A stretch of 64,000 bases of DNA from SKVR01 sp037441525 (GCA_037441525.1 JBBISA010000017.1:1-64000); one strand, 5' to 3'. Positions 1 to 8,896 are shown, counted from the first letter of the stretch. A program made the numbers and translations. The notes: generated by a model from the letters alone, not told the origin.

Positions 1-1035
1 CATAAAAAACTTAGAAACGGCAACGCAGCAGAACTAAATAATTTCAAAGACTACATTCCCGACAACATTCCTTGGAAGCGACAAGAGATTTCAGAGTTTG
101 TAGAAACAACCAAAAGTTTTCTTGAAACTTTCAATATTACAGCAATCACAAGTCTTTCTATCAAAAGTGCATTTCCGTTGGCAGACGACTTGTTTGATAT
201 TGTAGTAATTGATGAAGCATCTCAATGTGATATAGCTTCTGCATTGCCTTTAATTCTTAGAGCCAAACAACTTGTAGTAATTGGCGACCCAATGCAATTG
301 AAGCACATTTCAAAAGTTCAGAGCTACGAGGAAAAATATATCATAAGCACTTTAGGTATTGAAAACAATCTTCGCTTGGACTATGTGAACGAATCACTTT
401 ATGACTATTGCTATAACTTATCTATCACATCAAAAAGCCATAGCATTTTTCTCAAGGAGCATTTTAGATGTCATCCGCAAATAATTGGCTACTCAAACAA
501 AGCATTTTATGGGCCTAAAATGGGACAGGAACTTGACATCCACACTAACCCCGAAAATTATAGCATTGAGCCAAAGGGGATTTTTTGGATTAACACAGTT
601 GGTAATCAACATGCACAGCGAAACTCCAATCAAGCTGAACAAAAAACTGCAATTGATTTAGCTTGCCGACTTGCAGCACAGCATACAGAAATTTCAATTG
701 GTATTACGACACCATTCACGCATCAAGCAAGAGAAATTAACGAAGCAATTCCTTCCAACTTAAAAGAGAGAATTAAAGCAGACACAGTCCATTGTTTTCA
801 AGGAGATGAAAAAGACATTATGATTGTCAGCCTTGTTGTTAGCAATAACAGCCCGAAGTTTAAAGCCGAGTGGATTAACAACAAAGTCCCCTATCTGATA
901 AATGTTGCAGTAACAAGAGCAAGAAACACTCTTTACATTGTTGGTAATGCAGACTATTGTAAGAAACTCCCTATTGATTCACCTTTAGGACTACTTGTAA
1001 AATACATTCATGAATTAAACCCGATACGAAATTAG
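1..1035 (+). CDS. SF1 helicase (UPF1/Dna2-like), C-terminal part
   Basis: The frame is open from base 1, so the gene starts outside the window; about 345 residues remain. Superfamily 1 helicase motifs are in order: Walker B DEASQCD near base 208, motif III GDPMQLKHIS near base 286, motif IV EHFRCHPQ near base 463, motif V HCFQGDEKD near base 790, and motif VI NVAVTRARNTLY near base 900. This is the AAA_12 half of a UPF1/Dna2-type ATPase that moves on nucleic acid. The protein stops about 40 residues after motif VI, so no nuclease or PLD domain follows it on this side. Such helicases occur in repair and in several anti-phage systems, but no partner gene is visible and no role can be assigned. 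Two large inverted repeats follow the stop codon directly. Confidence 0.9.
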   Translation, partial: HKKLRNGNAAELNNFKDYIPDNIPWKRQEISEFVETTKSFLETFNITAITSLSIKSAFPLADDLFDIVVIDEASQCDIASALPLILRAKQLVVIGDPMQLKHISKVQSYEEKYIISTLGIENNLRLDYVNESLYDYCYNLSITSKSHSIFLKEHFRCHPQIIGYSNKAFYGPKMGQELDIHTNPENYSIEPKGIFWINTVGNQHAQRNSNQAEQKTAIDLACRLAAQHTEISIGITTPFTHQAREINEAIPSNLKERIKADTVHCFQGDEKDIMIVSLVVSNNSPKFKAEWINNKVPYLINVAVTRARNTLYIVGNADYCKKLPIDSPLGLLVKYIHELNPIRN

Positions 1036-1040
1036 CCAAC

Positions 1041-1117
1041 GCATTTGGTGGCACATTTGCTTTTTTGCCAAATCACAATGCCAAGCAAAAAAAGCAAAAG
1101 AGCCACCAATCCAATGC
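1041..1117. repeat. Long imperfect inverted repeat after the helicase
   Basis: The left arm at 1041-1069 (GCATTTGGTGGCAC followed by a TTTGCTTTTTTGCC tract) pairs with the right arm at 1083-1117 (GCAAAAAAAGCAAAAGAGCC followed by ACCAATCCAATGC). The arms differ by a few mismatches and a 3-base bulge and leave a loop of about 13 bases. It begins 6 bases after the helicase stop codon. It could act as a terminator or as a structured recombination site. The flanking CCAACG and CACAACG are in the same orientation and do not match the integron attC core. Confidence 0.7.
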
Positions 1118-1179
1118 ACAACGACACTGCAAAATGACACAACAACAGACGACAGAAGAAGAAGAACGAACCGCTAACA

Positions 1180-1291
1180 CGGGTTTTGCGTCAGGCGGGC
1201 TGACGTGCAAACTTGAAGCTTTGTGCTTCTATTCAAGTTCTGTGCTGGTTGACAGTTTTGTACTCCAAAACCCGCCCGAACGCAAAGCCCG
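1180..1291. repeat. Second long inverted repeat with nested hairpin
   Basis: The outer arms are CGGGTTTTGCGT/AGGCGGG at 1180-1199 and CCCGCCC/AACGCAAAGCCCG at 1271-1291. Inside lies a strong nested hairpin, AACTTGAAGC at 1210-1219 against GCTTC and TTCAAGTT at 1225-1239, with loop TTTGT. The right arm ends a few bases before the first codon of recognisable LRR homology (1297), so this element forms one boundary of whatever interrupted that gene. The short frames open across it have no protein-like features. Confidence 0.7.
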
Positions 1292-1293
1292 AA

Positions 1294-2234
1294 ACCGATG
1301 TTTCCAATAACCATAAACTAACAGATTTGGTGATAAGTTACAATATGCTTTCAGCGATTGATGTAAGCCATAACCCCTTGCTGATTGGCCTTGGAATAGG
1401 ATCCAACAAACTCGAAAATATCGATGTAACCCGAAACCCGGAATTAACCTATCTGAATTTAAGCAACAATTTTCTGACCCTGAAAATTGATCTTTCCAAA
1501 AACAAAAAGTTGCAACTCTTCGTTTGTCGGGCAACAGTATATCCGATTTAGACCTTACTCAACAACCAGATCTTCAGCAACTTGAATTGGCCAATAACAC
1601 CCTGTGGGCGCTTAACCTGAACAACAATACAAATCTTTGGAGTGTCGATATCACTAACAATTACTTTCGCATTGCCTACATCCCTTTACCAAAAGCCGGA
1701 TGGTATGAGTATTACTATAATCCACAAAGGAAAATTGATCTGTTTAATGAAGTTTACCATACTTATGATGTGATTGATTTGAGGACGCAGAGAAACCGCG
1801 ATGGGGTTAATTTTGTGTTTACCTGGAAAAATACTGCCGGCAAAACGTTAAAAGTCAACGAAGATTATTCAGAAAACAGCGGAATATTTGCCTTTTTGAA
1901 AGTTCAGGAAGATTCAGTTTTTTGTGAAATCACCAACAGCCTGTTCCCTGCCCTGGTGCTCGAAACTACCAGATTTACAGTGATCTCAGACACAACCGTT
2001 GACCCAGTTGTTACCACAGAGGTTACCTTGTCGCCTAATCCTTTCTCAGATTTTCTGCATATAAAATCAGATAAGCCAATTAACAAAGTCTGCATTTATA
2101 ATTATTCAGGGGCAAAGATTCTGGAATATGATGCCGGCTCAAAATGTGATGTTGATCTTCCTTTGGCAGAGCTCAAAACCGGGTTATATCTGGTAAATAT
2201 GGATGGGAACTGTAACACAGTGCTTAAATTGTGA
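1294..2234 (+). pseudogene. LRR surface protein with T9SS sorting domain, truncated and frameshifted
   Basis: The first frame encodes about five leucine-rich repeats of the loose Bacteroidota type (IDVSHNPLL, LTYLNLSNN). At about base 1517 one base is missing: the repeat breaks off after KLQL and resumes one frame over as LRLSGNSISDLDLT. The second frame runs through more repeats, a beta-rich segment and a type A T9SS sorting domain (LSPNPFSDFL... ending LKTGLYLV...VLKL at 2234). Intact relatives would be exported by Sec and anchored on the surface by T9SS. Here the start codon, signal peptide and early repeats are absent, and homology begins exactly at the edge of the inverted repeat. The single-base shift could be an assembly error, but the missing N-terminus is a second, independent lesion. 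Confidence 0.8.
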
Positions 2235-2300
2235 TTTTCTTAAAAACGCACCTTCACAAATTTGATTATCCGCTCTCTTTCTCGGAAAAAGCAAAAGTTA

Positions 2301-2359
2301 TGTTCGGGTTTTGCCCAAGGCGTTGCCGTTGAACTAAAACAAGATGTCCTTTCAGGATG
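2301..2359. repeat. Degenerate dispersed repeat, copy 1
   Basis: TGTTCGGGTTTT (2301-2312) is followed by a 41-base segment at 2319-2359 running from GGCGTTGCCG to CCTTTCAGGATG. That segment matches 60255-60295 at 32 of 41 positions, and the copy near 60 kb is also preceded by TGTTCGGGTTTT (60077-60088). The intergenic stretch 2235-2565 holds this element, a promoter element at 2487 and nothing else recognised. Confidence 0.5.
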
Positions 2360-2486
2360 AAATATTGATGCTGTTCTGGATGCAATAAGGTCATTTTTAG
2401 GGTGTCAAAATTGCAGGAAATCAGAAAACCTTATACCACCAACCAGAATTGTATGAGAATTATTCAAATTTATAAGTCTAATTAAG

Positions 2487-2494
2487 TAGTTTTG
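2487..2494 (+). promoter_or_regulatory. Bacteroidota -7 element upstream of first GH9 gene
   Basis: TAGTTTTG matches TAnnTTTG and lies 72 bases before the GH9 start codon. No clear -33 TTTG box is visible at the usual 19-21 base spacing, so this is a candidate only. Confidence 0.35.
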
Positions 2495-2565
2495 TCAATC
2501 TTTATGCCCTAATAACCCAGGTAAAAGGATTTTATATTCTTTATCCCCAAAAAACCAAAATAAAC

Positions 2566-5097
2566 ATGAATAAACTTTTATTTCTTACAATTACGCTTTT
2601 GATACCAGGGACATTCCTGAATGTATTAGGCCAGGACCTAAAAATTAATGAACTCGATTATTTCGAAAGGCAAGGTGTTAATGTACTGGTTTACAGCAAC
2701 CTTTTTACCGGTGGGTTTAATGATGAAAAAACTGCCGGCATTGAATTGATACACCATGGAGTAAGAACGGCACAGGGTGGTGCCATAAGGCTTTCCAACA
2801 CCCCCGAACAATGGGACCTTGTTCCGGCCATACCCACCCGACGGGTAGACCGCGCCAACAATACAATTGAGGCAATTCTGATGTATGACGATTACAATTT
2901 TGAATCAAGAATAGTGGTGACTTCAAAAGGCAAAAGTGTTGAAATATCAGTTTATCTCGATAAACCATTACCGGAAGCCCTTGATGGTAGGGCTGGATTT
3001 AACCTTGAATTTCTGCCTTCGCAGTACTGGGGAAAAACCTACCTGGTTGATGGCCGCTATAACAGGTTTCCGCGCTATGCCGTTGGCAATACCAATACCA
3101 GACCCAATACCGAAAAACTAAAGCAATTCAAGGGGTATTTAACCTCTGACGACAGGGGAACCGGACGGTTTGTCGATCCCCTTCCGCTCGAAACAGGGCG
3201 TACCTTCCTTTTGGCCCCTGACGAACCCGAACGAATGGTAAAAATAACATCGCCCGATACTGACATTATGCTTTTCGACGGACGAATACTTGCCCAAAAT
3301 GGCTGGTTTGTGGTGCGAAGCCTTCTACCAGCAGGAAAAACAGGCAAAGTATTAACCTGGACCGTAGAACCAAATGCCATTAATAAATGGAAACGGGAAC
3401 CCAATATCGGATTTTCGCAGGTAGGCTACCTTCCTTTGCAACCAAAAGTATCCGTAATTGAACTCGATAAGAAAGATAAACCCCTTAAAAGAGCATCCAT
3501 CTATAAAATTGATACCAACGGCAAGGCTACAGAAGTATTCAGGGGCAATGTTGTCTCCTGGGGTAATTATTACAAGTATCATTATGTAAAATTCGATTTT
3601 TCTACCGTTAAAACGCCTGGTATATACTATATTAAATATGGAAATTTCAAAACCAATAACTTCTTAATTCAGGAAAACGTTTACGATAAAATCACCGATG
3701 CCACCAGCGATATATGGATTCCAATTCACATGAATCACATGTTTGTGCGTGAGGCATATAGGGTTTGGCATGGAGAACCTTTTAAGGAAGGTTATTTCCA
3801 GGCCCCTCCCAACACTGATCACTTCGACCTGCATGGGCAAGGGCCAACCACCGATACCAGATTTAATGCCCATGAATCGATACCGGGGCTAAACATTGGC
3901 GGTTTCTTCGATGCTGGAGATTTTGATATAGAAACCGGTGCCAATATTGGGGTAGTGCAGAATCTGGTGCAGGCTTGGGAATATTTCAAACCCCAGCGCG
4001 ATCAGACTTTTGTTAGCCAGCAACAACGGTATGTTGATCTTCATCGTCCCGATGGCACACCAGACATATTGCAGTTTATTGAACATGGTACATTGAACCT
4101 GGTAGCACAAGCAGAAATTATTGGCCACATGGCACAAACACTCTCCAACTCAGTTCTATATAACTATCATCATCTTGGCGATGCCGCTTCCATAACCGAT
4201 GGCCTCCCATACAATCCCAATCTCGCCCCTTACGAGATTGCCCCCGACGGCTTATCGAGCGGTGTAAAGGACGACATGTGGGCATTTACAAGCCGCAACC
4301 CTGGTCTCGATCTCAGAGCCGCTACTATGTTTGCTGCAGCAAGCCGGGCACTAAAAGGCTATAACGATGACCTTTCAGAAAGAGCACTCTTTCAATCGAA
4401 AAGACTTTTGAAAGAGGCAAGCGAATTGCTTGCAGCACAGCCACAGGATCGTTTCGGACGCGGTGGTGCCGGAGCCGACATTGGCACCAACCTCCAGTTA
4501 TACATCTCGACCGGCGAACAACAATATGCCGAAAAATTTCAGGAGCTATTATGGCCTGCTCTCGAGCGTAATGTAAGTTTCATTATTTTAACAGCACTTC
4601 ATGGCATACCATTTATGGATGCTTCTTTCAGGGAAAGGCTTCGCCCCTACGTTGTCAGGTACAAGGAATACATCAATGAGCTTGAAAAGGACAATCCTTA
4701 CGGAGTGCCCATTGGTCTGGCCAACTGGGCAGGAGCCGGGGCCATTGTGAACTTTGGTACCACCATAATTTTCGCAAACAAGTATTTTCCCGATATAATT
4801 AACGCTGATCATGCTTTTAAAACCGCCAACTGGCTTTATGGATGTCACCCGTATCACAATTATTCGCTGGTGGCAACATTGGGTGCTGCTCGTCCAAAGG
4901 AGGTTTTTTACGGAAATAACAGGGCCGACTTCTCATTTATTCCCGGAAATGTTGCACCAGGTATATTGTTCAGGCAACCCGACCATTTCGAAAACTACGA
5001 CGACTGGCCATTCCTGTGGGGCCAAAACGAAGGTACAATTGCCGGAAATACAAGCTATTTGATCTTTGGAACTGCTTTTAAGAGTTTAATAAAATAA
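2566..5097 (+). CDS. Secreted GH9-type glycoside hydrolase with N-terminal Ig-like region
   Basis: The 843-residue protein begins with a Sec signal peptide (MNKLLFLTITLLIPG..., likely cleaved near LGQ). Residues 25-270 are beta-rich and unassigned. Residues 275-370 look like the Ig-like domain that precedes many GH9 modules (IGFSQVGYLP). From about residue 380 follows an (alpha/alpha)6 barrel. The GH9 signature DAGD is at 449-452 in GGFFDAGDFD, and a C-terminal NEG places the likely general acid at E822, where cellulases have NEVA. The family hydrolyses beta-1,4 bonds in glucans or related glycans. The DAGDFD and NEGTIAGNTS variants differ from classical cellulases, so the substrate is open. 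The LacI regulator is convergent downstream, and a second GH9 gene lies beyond it. Confidence 0.85.
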   Translation: MNKLLFLTITLLIPGTFLNVLGQDLKINELDYFERQGVNVLVYSNLFTGGFNDEKTAGIELIHHGVRTAQGGAIRLSNTPEQWDLVPAIPTRRVDRANNTIEAILMYDDYNFESRIVVTSKGKSVEISVYLDKPLPEALDGRAGFNLEFLPSQYWGKTYLVDGRYNRFPRYAVGNTNTRPNTEKLKQFKGYLTSDDRGTGRFVDPLPLETGRTFLLAPDEPERMVKITSPDTDIMLFDGRILAQNGWFVVRSLLPAGKTGKVLTWTVEPNAINKWKREPNIGFSQVGYLPLQPKVSVIELDKKDKPLKRASIYKIDTNGKATEVFRGNVVSWGNYYKYHYVKFDFSTVKTPGIYYIKYGNFKTNNFLIQENVYDKITDATSDIWIPIHMNHMFVREAYRVWHGEPFKEGYFQAPPNTDHFDLHGQGPTTDTRFNAHESIPGLNIGGFFDAGDFDIETGANIGVVQNLVQAWEYFKPQRDQTFVSQQQRYVDLHRPDGTPDILQFIEHGTLNLVAQAEIIGHMAQTLSNSVLYNYHHLGDAASITDGLPYNPNLAPYEIAPDGLSSGVKDDMWAFTSRNPGLDLRAATMFAAASRALKGYNDDLSERALFQSKRLLKEASELLAAQPQDRFGRGGAGADIGTNLQLYISTGEQQYAEKFQELLWPALERNVSFIILTALHGIPFMDASFRERLRPYVVRYKEYINELEKDNPYGVPIGLANWAGAGAIVNFGTTIIFANKYFPDIINADHAFKTANWLYGCHPYHNYSLVATLGAARPKEVFYGNNRADFSFIPGNVAPGILFRQPDHFENYDDWPFLWGQNEGTIAGNTSYLIFGTAFKSLIK

Positions 5098-5147
5098 GCT
5101 GCATTGCTGCTTCCAACACATCATACCATGTTTTTATAATCAGTTTT

Positions 5148-5197
5148 AACCCGGCTTAGTCATAAGTTCATTGCATTTCTAATGACTAATCCGGGTT
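5148..5197. repeat. 50-bp palindromic dispersed repeat, copy A (bidirectional terminator?)
   Basis: This near-perfect palindrome has arms AACCCGGCTTAGTCAT and ATGACTAATCCGGGTT around an 18-base centre. Its reverse complement matches 52298-52347 at about 46 of 50 positions. It lies between the convergent GH9 and LacI genes and touches the LacI stop codon, a position suited to terminating both transcripts. A half copy is at 36930-36945. Confidence 0.8.
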
Positions 5198-6234
5198 TAT
5201 AGCTCTTCAGGCATTAACATTGACGATTGCCTGATAATTAACTTGGGTTTAAGAACAACAGTACGCGGATGATGGCAAAATTTTCGGTTTTCCATTTGTT
5301 CTATAAGCAATTGTGCAGCCTCCTGCCCCATAATTACAGGATTCTGATCCACAGAACTGATAGTGGGTTCAACTATATCGTCCATGGGTTCATTGGCAAA
5401 ACCGACCATGGCTATATCTTGCGGAACCTTAATACCCAATTGCTTGGCCTTAATGATAGCCCCAAGCACTGCAAAATCATTTGATGAAAAAATTGCATCG
5501 GGACGTTTTTTCATATTCGCTATTTCACCCATCACCTGATACCCTCTTTCCTTCATAAGCATTTCTTCGAAGATAATGCTCTCGTCAATGGCAATTCCAT
5601 TGTCGTGAAGGGCATCGATATAGCCTTGCATACGATACTTATATATATTCATGTATTGTGGGCCGGCAAAATGTGCAATACGTCGACGGCCTGTATTTAT
5701 TAAATGCTGAACGGCAAGATATGCTCCATTACGGTCTTCAATAATTACTTTGCTTACGTCCATATTTTCAATCACCTTATCGAACAATACCAAAGGGAGG
5801 CCTTTATCGATAAGGGGTTGAAGGTGTTCGCTATTGCGTGTTTCGATGCTGATAGATGCAATAAGTCCGTCTACTTTTCCATAAACCAGGCTTTTAACAA
5901 GGTTGATCTCCTTGGCGAGCGAATCGAGAGACTGGATTATCAATACATTATAATTATTCTCAGTAGCAACCTCATTTATGCCGGTCAGTACCTTTGAAAA
6001 AAAGTGAATATCGATCCTTGGAACAAGTACTCCAATGGTGCGTGTGCTGCCTTGTCGCAGGCTTGAAGCCCTAAAATCGGGCTGATAATCGTGTGCCTGT
6101 GCAAAGCTCTTCACCTTTTCTCGCATTTCAGGGCTAATGCGAGGATGGTCGCGCAATGCACGTGAAACGGTAGATATGGTTGTATTCAGTTCGCGGGCAA
6201 TATCCTGAATGGTAATCCTTTTTTTCTTTATCAT
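5197..6234 (-). CDS. LacI-family transcriptional regulator
   Basis: The start at 6234 gives MIKKKRITIQDIARELN. An upstream ATG in the same frame would add 24 residues ahead of the helix-turn-helix, which is unusual for LacI proteins. The HTH and hinge helix come first (TISTVSRALRDHPRISPEMR), followed by a periplasmic-binding-protein-like sugar sensor domain (TIGVLVPRIDIHFFSKVL, VDGLIASIS, DAIFSSNDFAVLGAI, ISSVDQNP). It sits between two glycoside hydrolase genes, convergent with the first and divergent from the second, so local control of this locus by a sugar ligand is the simplest inference. Inverted GATGCACAA/TTGTGCATC sites at 6439-6525, next to the divergent promoter, are operator candidates. 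Confidence 0.92.
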   Translation of the reverse strand: MIKKKRITIQDIARELNTTISTVSRALRDHPRISPEMREKVKSFAQAHDYQPDFRASSLRQGSTRTIGVLVPRIDIHFFSKVLTGINEVATENNYNVLIIQSLDSLAKEINLVKSLVYGKVDGLIASISIETRNSEHLQPLIDKGLPLVLFDKVIENMDVSKVIIEDRNGAYLAVQHLINTGRRRIAHFAGPQYMNIYKYRMQGYIDALHDNGIAIDESIIFEEMLMKERGYQVMGEIANMKKRPDAIFSSNDFAVLGAIIKAKQLGIKVPQDIAMVGFANEPMDDIVEPTISSVDQNPVIMGQEAAQLLIEQMENRKFCHHPRTVVLKPKLIIRQSSMLMPEEL

Positions 6235-6431
6235 TCTCAATAGGAATAGTTTATGCTTATCCTTTTTTAGTAACAAATTTATAGAAGAAAACGGGAAATT
6301 GCGCAAATATGTGCAATAAAGTGCAAAACCAGAAAATTATGGAAACAATTAATAATGATACTAAACAGATATGTGCTGCTAAAGTGAACAATGATGGAAC
6401 ATGTACATTTGGACTAAAATAAAAATTAAGA

Positions 6432-6439
6432 TATCTTTG
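6432..6439 (+). promoter_or_regulatory. -7 element for the GH9-GH36 operon
   Basis: TATCTTTG fits TAnnTTTG exactly and lies 126 bases before the second GH9 start codon. The last base overlaps a GATGCACAA site, so a bound repressor would cover the transcription start. The -33 box is weak. Confidence 0.45.
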
Positions 6440-6525
6440 ATGCACAATCGTTTGTTTGAAATGACTTTTCATTATATTAATAATCTCTAAAAATCAGCCT
6501 GTTACCAACTTTGTGCATCACACAA
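6439..6525. promoter_or_regulatory. Candidate operator pair for the LacI regulator
   Basis: GATGCACAA (6439-6447) and its exact inverse TTGTGCATC (6511-6519) lie in the divergent region between the regulator and the second GH9 gene. The second is part of the palindrome TTGTG-CATCA-CACAA (6511-6525). Further GTGCAA motifs occur at about 6310-6327, nearer the regulator gene. These sites do not have the central CG of the usual LacI operator, so the assignment is tentative. Confidence 0.3.
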
Positions 6526-6565
6526 TTAGAAACTGGCTGATTATAAACCAATTACCAGTAAGCCA

Positions 6566-8896
6566 ATGAAAAATGTAAAAAAAGTAATTGTTGGGAGCAT
6601 TATGGTATGCCTTGCGAGCTCCCTTTCCATGGCAACAAAGATTGTTTCGGTTACCCCACTCGACAATCAATATATTATGATTACATTTTTGGATGGAGAG
6701 GTTGTTCGTCGCGACGATGGCACCGAAAATTGCGCTTTCATGGGGCATTGCCATTCTGCTGATGGGAGCAAAACGCTTTATTATGGAACGCCATTAAATG
6801 TTTCGCAGGCCATGCAAGCAAGCAACTGGGTTATTAAATCGTCAAACGACCGTGTTTATCGAAGACGTGGAAAAGCTCCCGTTGCAGTGCATCGTAAATC
6901 GAAACTTCATGGCATGTCAATATCACGGTTTGATGAGTTGGCGCGTGATTACGTTTACGATCATGCCATGGCACACACCCTATATTTAAAACTCCCATCG
7001 CCCCTTCAACATGGAAAAACTTACACCATCGTGTCAAAAGGGAATCTTAACAGCGACAAAGCCAAAATTACCTTTACATACGATATTTACCACTCGGTTT
7101 CGGAAGCCATACACATTAATCTGGCCGGTTATACCAACAAAACCAGCCTTAAGGCTGCTGATCTGTATCAATGGCTTGGCGATGGTGGCAGCCGCGATTA
7201 TTCATTGTACGAGGGAAAAAAGGTGTTCCTGGTAAATGTTTTCGGCGGTCAAAAATATGAAGCAGGAAAGGTTGCTTTCTGGAAAGAACAAATGGTTGAA
7301 TTTGAAAATCACAATTTCACACGAGCCAATGTGTGGAATATTGATTTTACAGGCACCTATCCGGAAGGTACTTACCGGCTGGTGGTTGAAGATGTTGGGT
7401 GCAGCCCCGAGTTCAACATTTCAACAGAGGTTTACTACGAACCTTATAAGGTTTCCACACAGGGATTTTTCTATATGCGGCTTGGGCAGGACAGCCCAGA
7501 AATAAATCCACGTCCCAGAAAACCACTTTTTATCCCTGGAGTGGATGGCACTATAGTACCCATTTCAACCCTCCATCCCTATCATCCGGCATGGGAAGAC
7601 ATTCGTCGCAGAAAAACCGACCCATGGGATCACCCACGTGAATTTGAACCATTTGCAACCCACCGACAGAATAATAATGGCTGGGGTGGGCACTCCGATG
7701 CCTACGACTGGGACAAGCGATTACAGCATGTTTCAATCGTTTACGATATGCTTTTACCCTATATACTTACAAGAGGTTCGCTTACAGATGATAATTTTGG
7801 TATTGCAGAAAGTGAAAATGGTATTCCCGACCTATTGGATGAGGCACGCTATGAAGTGGACGCATGGTTGCGACTTCGCGATGGCAAAGGCTATGCCCAT
7901 GGCATTACATGTCCGTACAATGAAGAAAACCGAATTCGGTTTCAAAGTGCAAACACTGCCGTTGCCGCCTGGGCCAATGCACTTAATAGTGCTATGCTTG
8001 CCGAGGCTTTTCGTATTGGTGGATATAATAGCCTTATGCAGATTTACCTTGATTCGGCCCTTGTGGCATTTCATTATGCTGAAAATCTGGAAGACAAGAT
8101 GCTCGATCATACTGACATAGATGGTATCGCCAAGGTACGTGGCCGCGATTTTATGATGATGGCAGCAGCCTATTTGTACAACCTGACTGGTAATACACGT
8201 TATGAAGATATTATGGCTGCCGAATGTGTTTTAAATGCACCAGGAAAAACAATTATTAATGTTGATAAACATAACCAGTTGTGGGGTATTGCGGCATACC
8301 TGATTACCGACAGACCCGTAAACTATCCTGAACTCCGGTTGACTATGAAAAATGCGATAACCACAGAAGCAAAGGAAATGGAAGCCGGATTAGCCCAAAA
8401 CAGACCATCGCGCCGAGCTACATGTAAAGATTCAGGATATTTCTGGACATTGCAAAACGTTCAACGCACCATAATAGCACATGCGGTGGCCGATAACCAA
8501 CAAGAACAGGAATTCTTTCTGAATGCACTTTTTCTTGAAGCCGACTGGAGCCTGGGGCGTAATCCTGCCAATATAATACAAATGACCACTGCATCAACAC
8601 CATTGGCTTCGAAGCGTAGTGTGGAGTTTTCTTATACCTCAGGCTATAACGATGGGAGCCCTGGCTTACATCCGGGCCACACCCCTTATTGGAATATGAA
8701 CGATTGGGCTCCGGCAATGATCATGGGAAGGCCCAGTTGGCTGGCATCGCATGGTTACCCGCAACAAAACCAGTGGCCGGCCGGCGAATTATTTTTCAAT
8801 ACAGACTATGTTTGGGCGCACACCGAATTTACCCCACAACAAACTATGCGCGGAAAAATGGCTCTATATGCCTATCTTTACGCCCTAACTAAATAA
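6566..8896 (+). CDS. Second exported GH9-like glycoside hydrolase
   Basis: The 776-residue protein has a Sec signal peptide (MKNVKKVIVGSIMVCLASSLSMA), a beta-rich region (about 25-300, with an Ig-like part near AGYTNKTSLKAAD) and a GH9-like alpha/alpha barrel to the C-terminus. The position of the DAGD signature holds HSDAYDWD (D378, D381, D383). The late catalytic segment has NTDYVWAHTEFTPQQT with E754 as the probable general acid, and LGRNPANII is typical of GH9 C-termini. The protein is therefore a divergent GH9 relative with likely changed substrate preference rather than a plain cellulase. It is followed after 7 bases by the GH36-like gene, so the two are co-transcribed. Confidence 0.8.
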   Translation: MKNVKKVIVGSIMVCLASSLSMATKIVSVTPLDNQYIMITFLDGEVVRRDDGTENCAFMGHCHSADGSKTLYYGTPLNVSQAMQASNWVIKSSNDRVYRRRGKAPVAVHRKSKLHGMSISRFDELARDYVYDHAMAHTLYLKLPSPLQHGKTYTIVSKGNLNSDKAKITFTYDIYHSVSEAIHINLAGYTNKTSLKAADLYQWLGDGGSRDYSLYEGKKVFLVNVFGGQKYEAGKVAFWKEQMVEFENHNFTRANVWNIDFTGTYPEGTYRLVVEDVGCSPEFNISTEVYYEPYKVSTQGFFYMRLGQDSPEINPRPRKPLFIPGVDGTIVPISTLHPYHPAWEDIRRRKTDPWDHPREFEPFATHRQNNNGWGGHSDAYDWDKRLQHVSIVYDMLLPYILTRGSLTDDNFGIAESENGIPDLLDEARYEVDAWLRLRDGKGYAHGITCPYNEENRIRFQSANTAVAAWANALNSAMLAEAFRIGGYNSLMQIYLDSALVAFHYAENLEDKMLDHTDIDGIAKVRGRDFMMMAAAYLYNLTGNTRYEDIMAAECVLNAPGKTIINVDKHNQLWGIAAYLITDRPVNYPELRLTMKNAITTEAKEMEAGLAQNRPSRRATCKDSGYFWTLQNVQRTIIAHAVADNQQEQEFFLNALFLEADWSLGRNPANIIQMTTASTPLASKRSVEFSYTSGYNDGSPGLHPGHTPYWNMNDWAPAMIMGRPSWLASHGYPQQNQWPAGELFFNTDYVWAHTEFTPQQTMRGKMALYAYLYALTK

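Noticed and set aside
1036..1300. Integron attC sites
   Set aside because: The hairpins are suggestive, but the core RYYYAAC/GTTRRRY ends are not paired as required and no integrase gene is visible.
1065..1310. Short frame of 81 codons across the two inverted repeats
   Set aside because: The composition follows the hairpin arms, there is no protein-like pattern, and it overlaps structured DNA.
5269..5997. Plus-strand frames within the LacI gene
   Set aside because: They overlap the conserved sensor domain of LacI on the minus strand and show no protein-family motifs.
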